Assembly: GCA_023380955.1 (NCBI GenBank)
Contig: JAMCTB010000193.1
Location: 1 to 7,568, forward strand
DNA: 7,568 nt
DNA from: Chloroflexota bacterium
GTDB taxonomy: Bacteria; Chloroflexota; UBA6077
Reading direction: 5' to 3'
The position numbers and the translations under genes are program-made. How positions within the stretch are numbered: position 1 is the first letter of the stretch; each line of letters starts with the position of its first letter. This document shows, piece after piece, positions 6,189 to 7,568 of this stretch. The notes below the pieces were generated by a model. The model worked only from the letters and a program-made list of their open reading frames with translations, made no database searches and was not told the DNA's origin.

Positions 6189-6232
6189 GGATCGCGAGCT
6201 GTAGCGGGCGCGCTACGCTCCCACACCGATCC
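6189..6232 (+). promoter_or_regulatory. Long hairpin at the start of the iclR leader
   Basis: Three nested perfect stems line up: GGATCG (6189-6194) with CGATCC (6227-6232), GAGC (6196-6199) with GCTC (6217-6220), and GTAGCG (6201-6206) with CGCTAC (6211-6216). They close on a GGCG tetraloop. Together they make 16 base pairs, with a bulged T at 6200 and a small internal loop. The structure begins around the predicted transcription start and ends 30 nt before the start codon. It may affect mRNA stability or be a second protein-binding site over the start point. It is not followed by a clean T-run. Confidence 0.5.
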
Positions 6233-6262
6233 CTTTCGTTCATAGGGAGGTAGAGAACCACC

Positions 6263-7063
6263 ATGCCTACGGTAGCCACCAGAACTCGTGCTCCTCAGAA
6301 GCGCGACCGCGGGGCGACCCTCGCACGGGCAGCCCTGGTGTTGAACGCCATCGCCTCCCATCCAACCGACCATGGGGTCACCCTGACGGAGCTCAGCAAG
6401 GAACTGAAGCTTCACAAGAGCACCACCCACCGGTTGCTGCTCGGTCTGGAGCAGATCGGTTTTGTCGAGCATTACGACGAGGGCGAGCGCTATCGCCTCG
6501 GGCTCAAGCTGGTGGAGTTGGCCGGCAAGTACCTGGACGACTCCAACCTGGTCAGCGAGGCCGCCCCCATCCTCTACGACGTCATGCTGCAGTGTGGGGA
6601 GACCATTCACATGGCCATCCTCGACGGCACCGACGTCGTCTACATCGCCAAGGTCGACGGCCAGCATTCCGTCCGCCTCCACTCCCGCATCGGTGATCGC
6701 CGACCGGCCGCTACCACATCCCTGGGCAAAGCGGTCATGGCCTACAGGCCGGTCTCTCAGGTCGAGAGCATTATCGCCGCCGGGCTCCCCCCTCGAACCC
6801 CTAAGTCCATCACCGTCCCGAACCTGCTGCGGGCGCGCCTGGAAGAGGTGCGCGCCAACGGCTACGCCGTGGACGACGAGGAGACCGCCCTGGGAGTGCG
6901 TTGCGTCGCGGCCCCCATCTTCAACTATTGCGGCGAGGTAATCGCCGCCGTGAGCATATCGGGCCCCACGATGCGCGTGCTAACCGAACGGGTACCCGAG
7001 TTGGGAGACCTGGTGAAGACCACGGCCCTCAAGATCTCCCAACGAATGGGGTATCGCTCCTAG
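6263..7063 (+). CDS. IclR-family transcriptional regulator
   Basis: The 266-aa protein has the family's two-domain build and usual length. A winged helix-turn-helix spans about 18-82, with VTLTELSKELKLHKSTTHRLL (39-59) as helix-turn-helix and a GFVEHYDEGERYRLG wing. The effector-binding IclR domain covers about 95-262, with the ligand-pocket segments GDRRPAATTSLGKAVMA (144-160) and YAVDDEETALGVRCVAAPIF (201-220). Members usually regulate carbon-source catabolism and bind palindromes near their own genes. The start ATG follows an AGGGAGG (6244-6250) with a 12-nt gap. It is divergent from the dehydrogenase/LarA-like operon and convergent with the PLP-enzyme gene. Its likely targets are the sites at 6068-6095 and 44-61. 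Whether it represses or activates, and its ligand, cannot be told. Confidence 0.95.
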   Translation: MPTVATRTRAPQKRDRGATLARAALVLNAIASHPTDHGVTLTELSKELKLHKSTTHRLLLGLEQIGFVEHYDEGERYRLGLKLVELAGKYLDDSNLVSEAAPILYDVMLQCGETIHMAILDGTDVVYIAKVDGQHSVRLHSRIGDRRPAATTSLGKAVMAYRPVSQVESIIAAGLPPRTPKSITVPNLLRARLEEVRANGYAVDDEETALGVRCVAAPIFNYCGEVIAAVSISGPTMRVLTERVPELGDLVKTTALKISQRMGYRS

Positions 7064-7071
7064 GCGGCACC

Positions 7072-7568
7072 TCAGCCTACTACTGGACGCCCGACCACCA
7101 GCTCCTCGTTGAAGGCGAAGAGGCCGGGGACGCCGCCGGTGTGCACGAACAGTACGGTCTCGTCGCGACCCACCACCCCCGTGCGGATATGGGAGATCAA
7201 TCCGGCCAGCCCCTTGCCCGTATAGACGGGATCAACCAGGATGCCTTCCAGCCGGGCCAGGAGTCTGATGGCCTCTATGCTTTCCGCCGTCGGCAGGCCA
7301 TAGGACGGACCCAGGAACTCGTCCTCCAGCCACCCATCTTCCTCGGACAGCCTCACCTCAAGCCCCAAAGCCACCGCGGCGTCGTTGGCTATGTCGATGC
7401 TGCGAGCGCTCCTCTCCGGTCTGGTCCCCTCCGGGGATACCCCGATGATCTTCGTCTCTACCCCCAGAGCCCTGGCGGCCAGCAGCATGCCGGCGTAGCT
7501 GTTGCCGGAAGAGGAGAGGTAGATCCGGTCGACCTTGAGGCCGGCTTCCCGGAGCTGGCGCTGCAGCT
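7072..7568 (-). CDS. Pyridoxal-phosphate enzyme, D-cysteine desulfhydrase/ACC deaminase family (C-terminal part, cut by window edge)
   Basis: The reading frame is open from the stop at 7072 to the window edge at 7568, giving about 165 C-terminal residues; the N-terminus, with the PLP lysine, lies beyond the window. The methionine codon at 7488 is internal, because family sequence continues upstream of it. Visible motifs are SSSGNSYAGM, matching the phosphate-binding glycine-rich loop of this family (TGSTQAGM/GSGGTxAG), then DPVYTGKGLAGLI and HTGGVPGLFAF near the C-terminus. Family members deaminate small amino acids such as D-cysteine or 1-aminocyclopropane-1-carboxylate to 2-oxo acids and ammonia. 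The loop variant SGNSYAG means the substrate should not be assumed. The gene converges on the IclR gene with only 8 bp between stop codons, so no separate terminator fits. No clear functional link to the hydroxyacid module is visible. Confidence 0.85.
   Translation of the reverse strand, partial: LQRQLREAGLKVDRIYLSSSGNSYAGMLLAARALGVETKIIGVSPEGTRPERSARSIDIANDAAVALGLEVRLSEEDGWLEDEFLGPSYGLPTAESIEAIRLLARLEGILVDPVYTGKGLAGLISHIRTGVVGRDETVLFVHTGGVPGLFAFNEELVVGRPVVG

Noticed and set aside
7072..7488. Complete small gene starting at ATG 7488
   Set aside because: The frame stays open with family sequence (YLSSSGNSYAG) before that methionine, so the gene is a truncated longer one.
1..7568. tRNA, rRNA, CRISPR array or known riboswitch
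   Set aside because: I saw no cloverleaf, conserved rRNA segment, regularly spaced repeats or recognisable aptamer core on either strand.

Overview
This window comes from a GC-rich bacterial chromosome. The best guess for its origin is Chloroflexota or a relative. That guess rests on three things: a Tat-exported lipoprotein solute-binding protein with a long Ala/Pro/Thr linker, a strong G/C bias at third codon positions, and short 'ccacggagacatggag'-type palindromes between genes. It is an inference from style, not from a marker gene.

Layout: positions 1-183 are a leader with a 14-bp inverted repeat and an AT-rich palindrome. A plus-strand ABC importer follows: a Tat/lipoprotein solute-binding protein (184-1590), then two MalF/MalG-type permeases (1712-2674 and 2681-3547). 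No ATPase gene is present. Two related hairpin repeats bracket the permease pair (1604-1669 and 3552-3618). On the minus strand there is a tight two-gene operon: a beta-hydroxyacid dehydrogenase (5062-5946) followed after 13 bp by a LarA/DUF2088-family enzyme (3630-5048). A 316-bp regulatory region separates this operon from a divergent IclR-family regulator (6263-7063). The 3' end of a convergent D-cysteine desulfhydrase/ACC-deaminase-like PLP enzyme (7072 to the window edge) follows.

How the genes may work together: a CUT1-type importer, a nickel-pincer-type hydroxyacid racemase/epimerase homologue, a hydroxyacid dehydrogenase and an IclR regulator together look like a catabolic module for a sugar acid or other 2-hydroxy acid. 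The importer would bring the acid in, the LarA-like enzyme would invert the C2 hydroxyl, the dehydrogenase would oxidise or reduce a pathway intermediate, and IclR would sense a ligand. An inverted-repeat motif with the same geometry (ATRAC-N8-GTYAT) occurs upstream of the transporter (44-61) and in the regulator/enzyme intergenic region (6073-6090). This suggests one regulator controls both transcription units.

The most unusual points are these. The LarA-like enzyme keeps the cofactor lysine and nickel histidine positions but appears to lack the second catalytic histidine and a substrate-binding lysine of lactate racemase. The iclR gene has a perfect-hexamer promoter followed at once by a long structured leader. 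The substrate is not determinable from the sequence alone.
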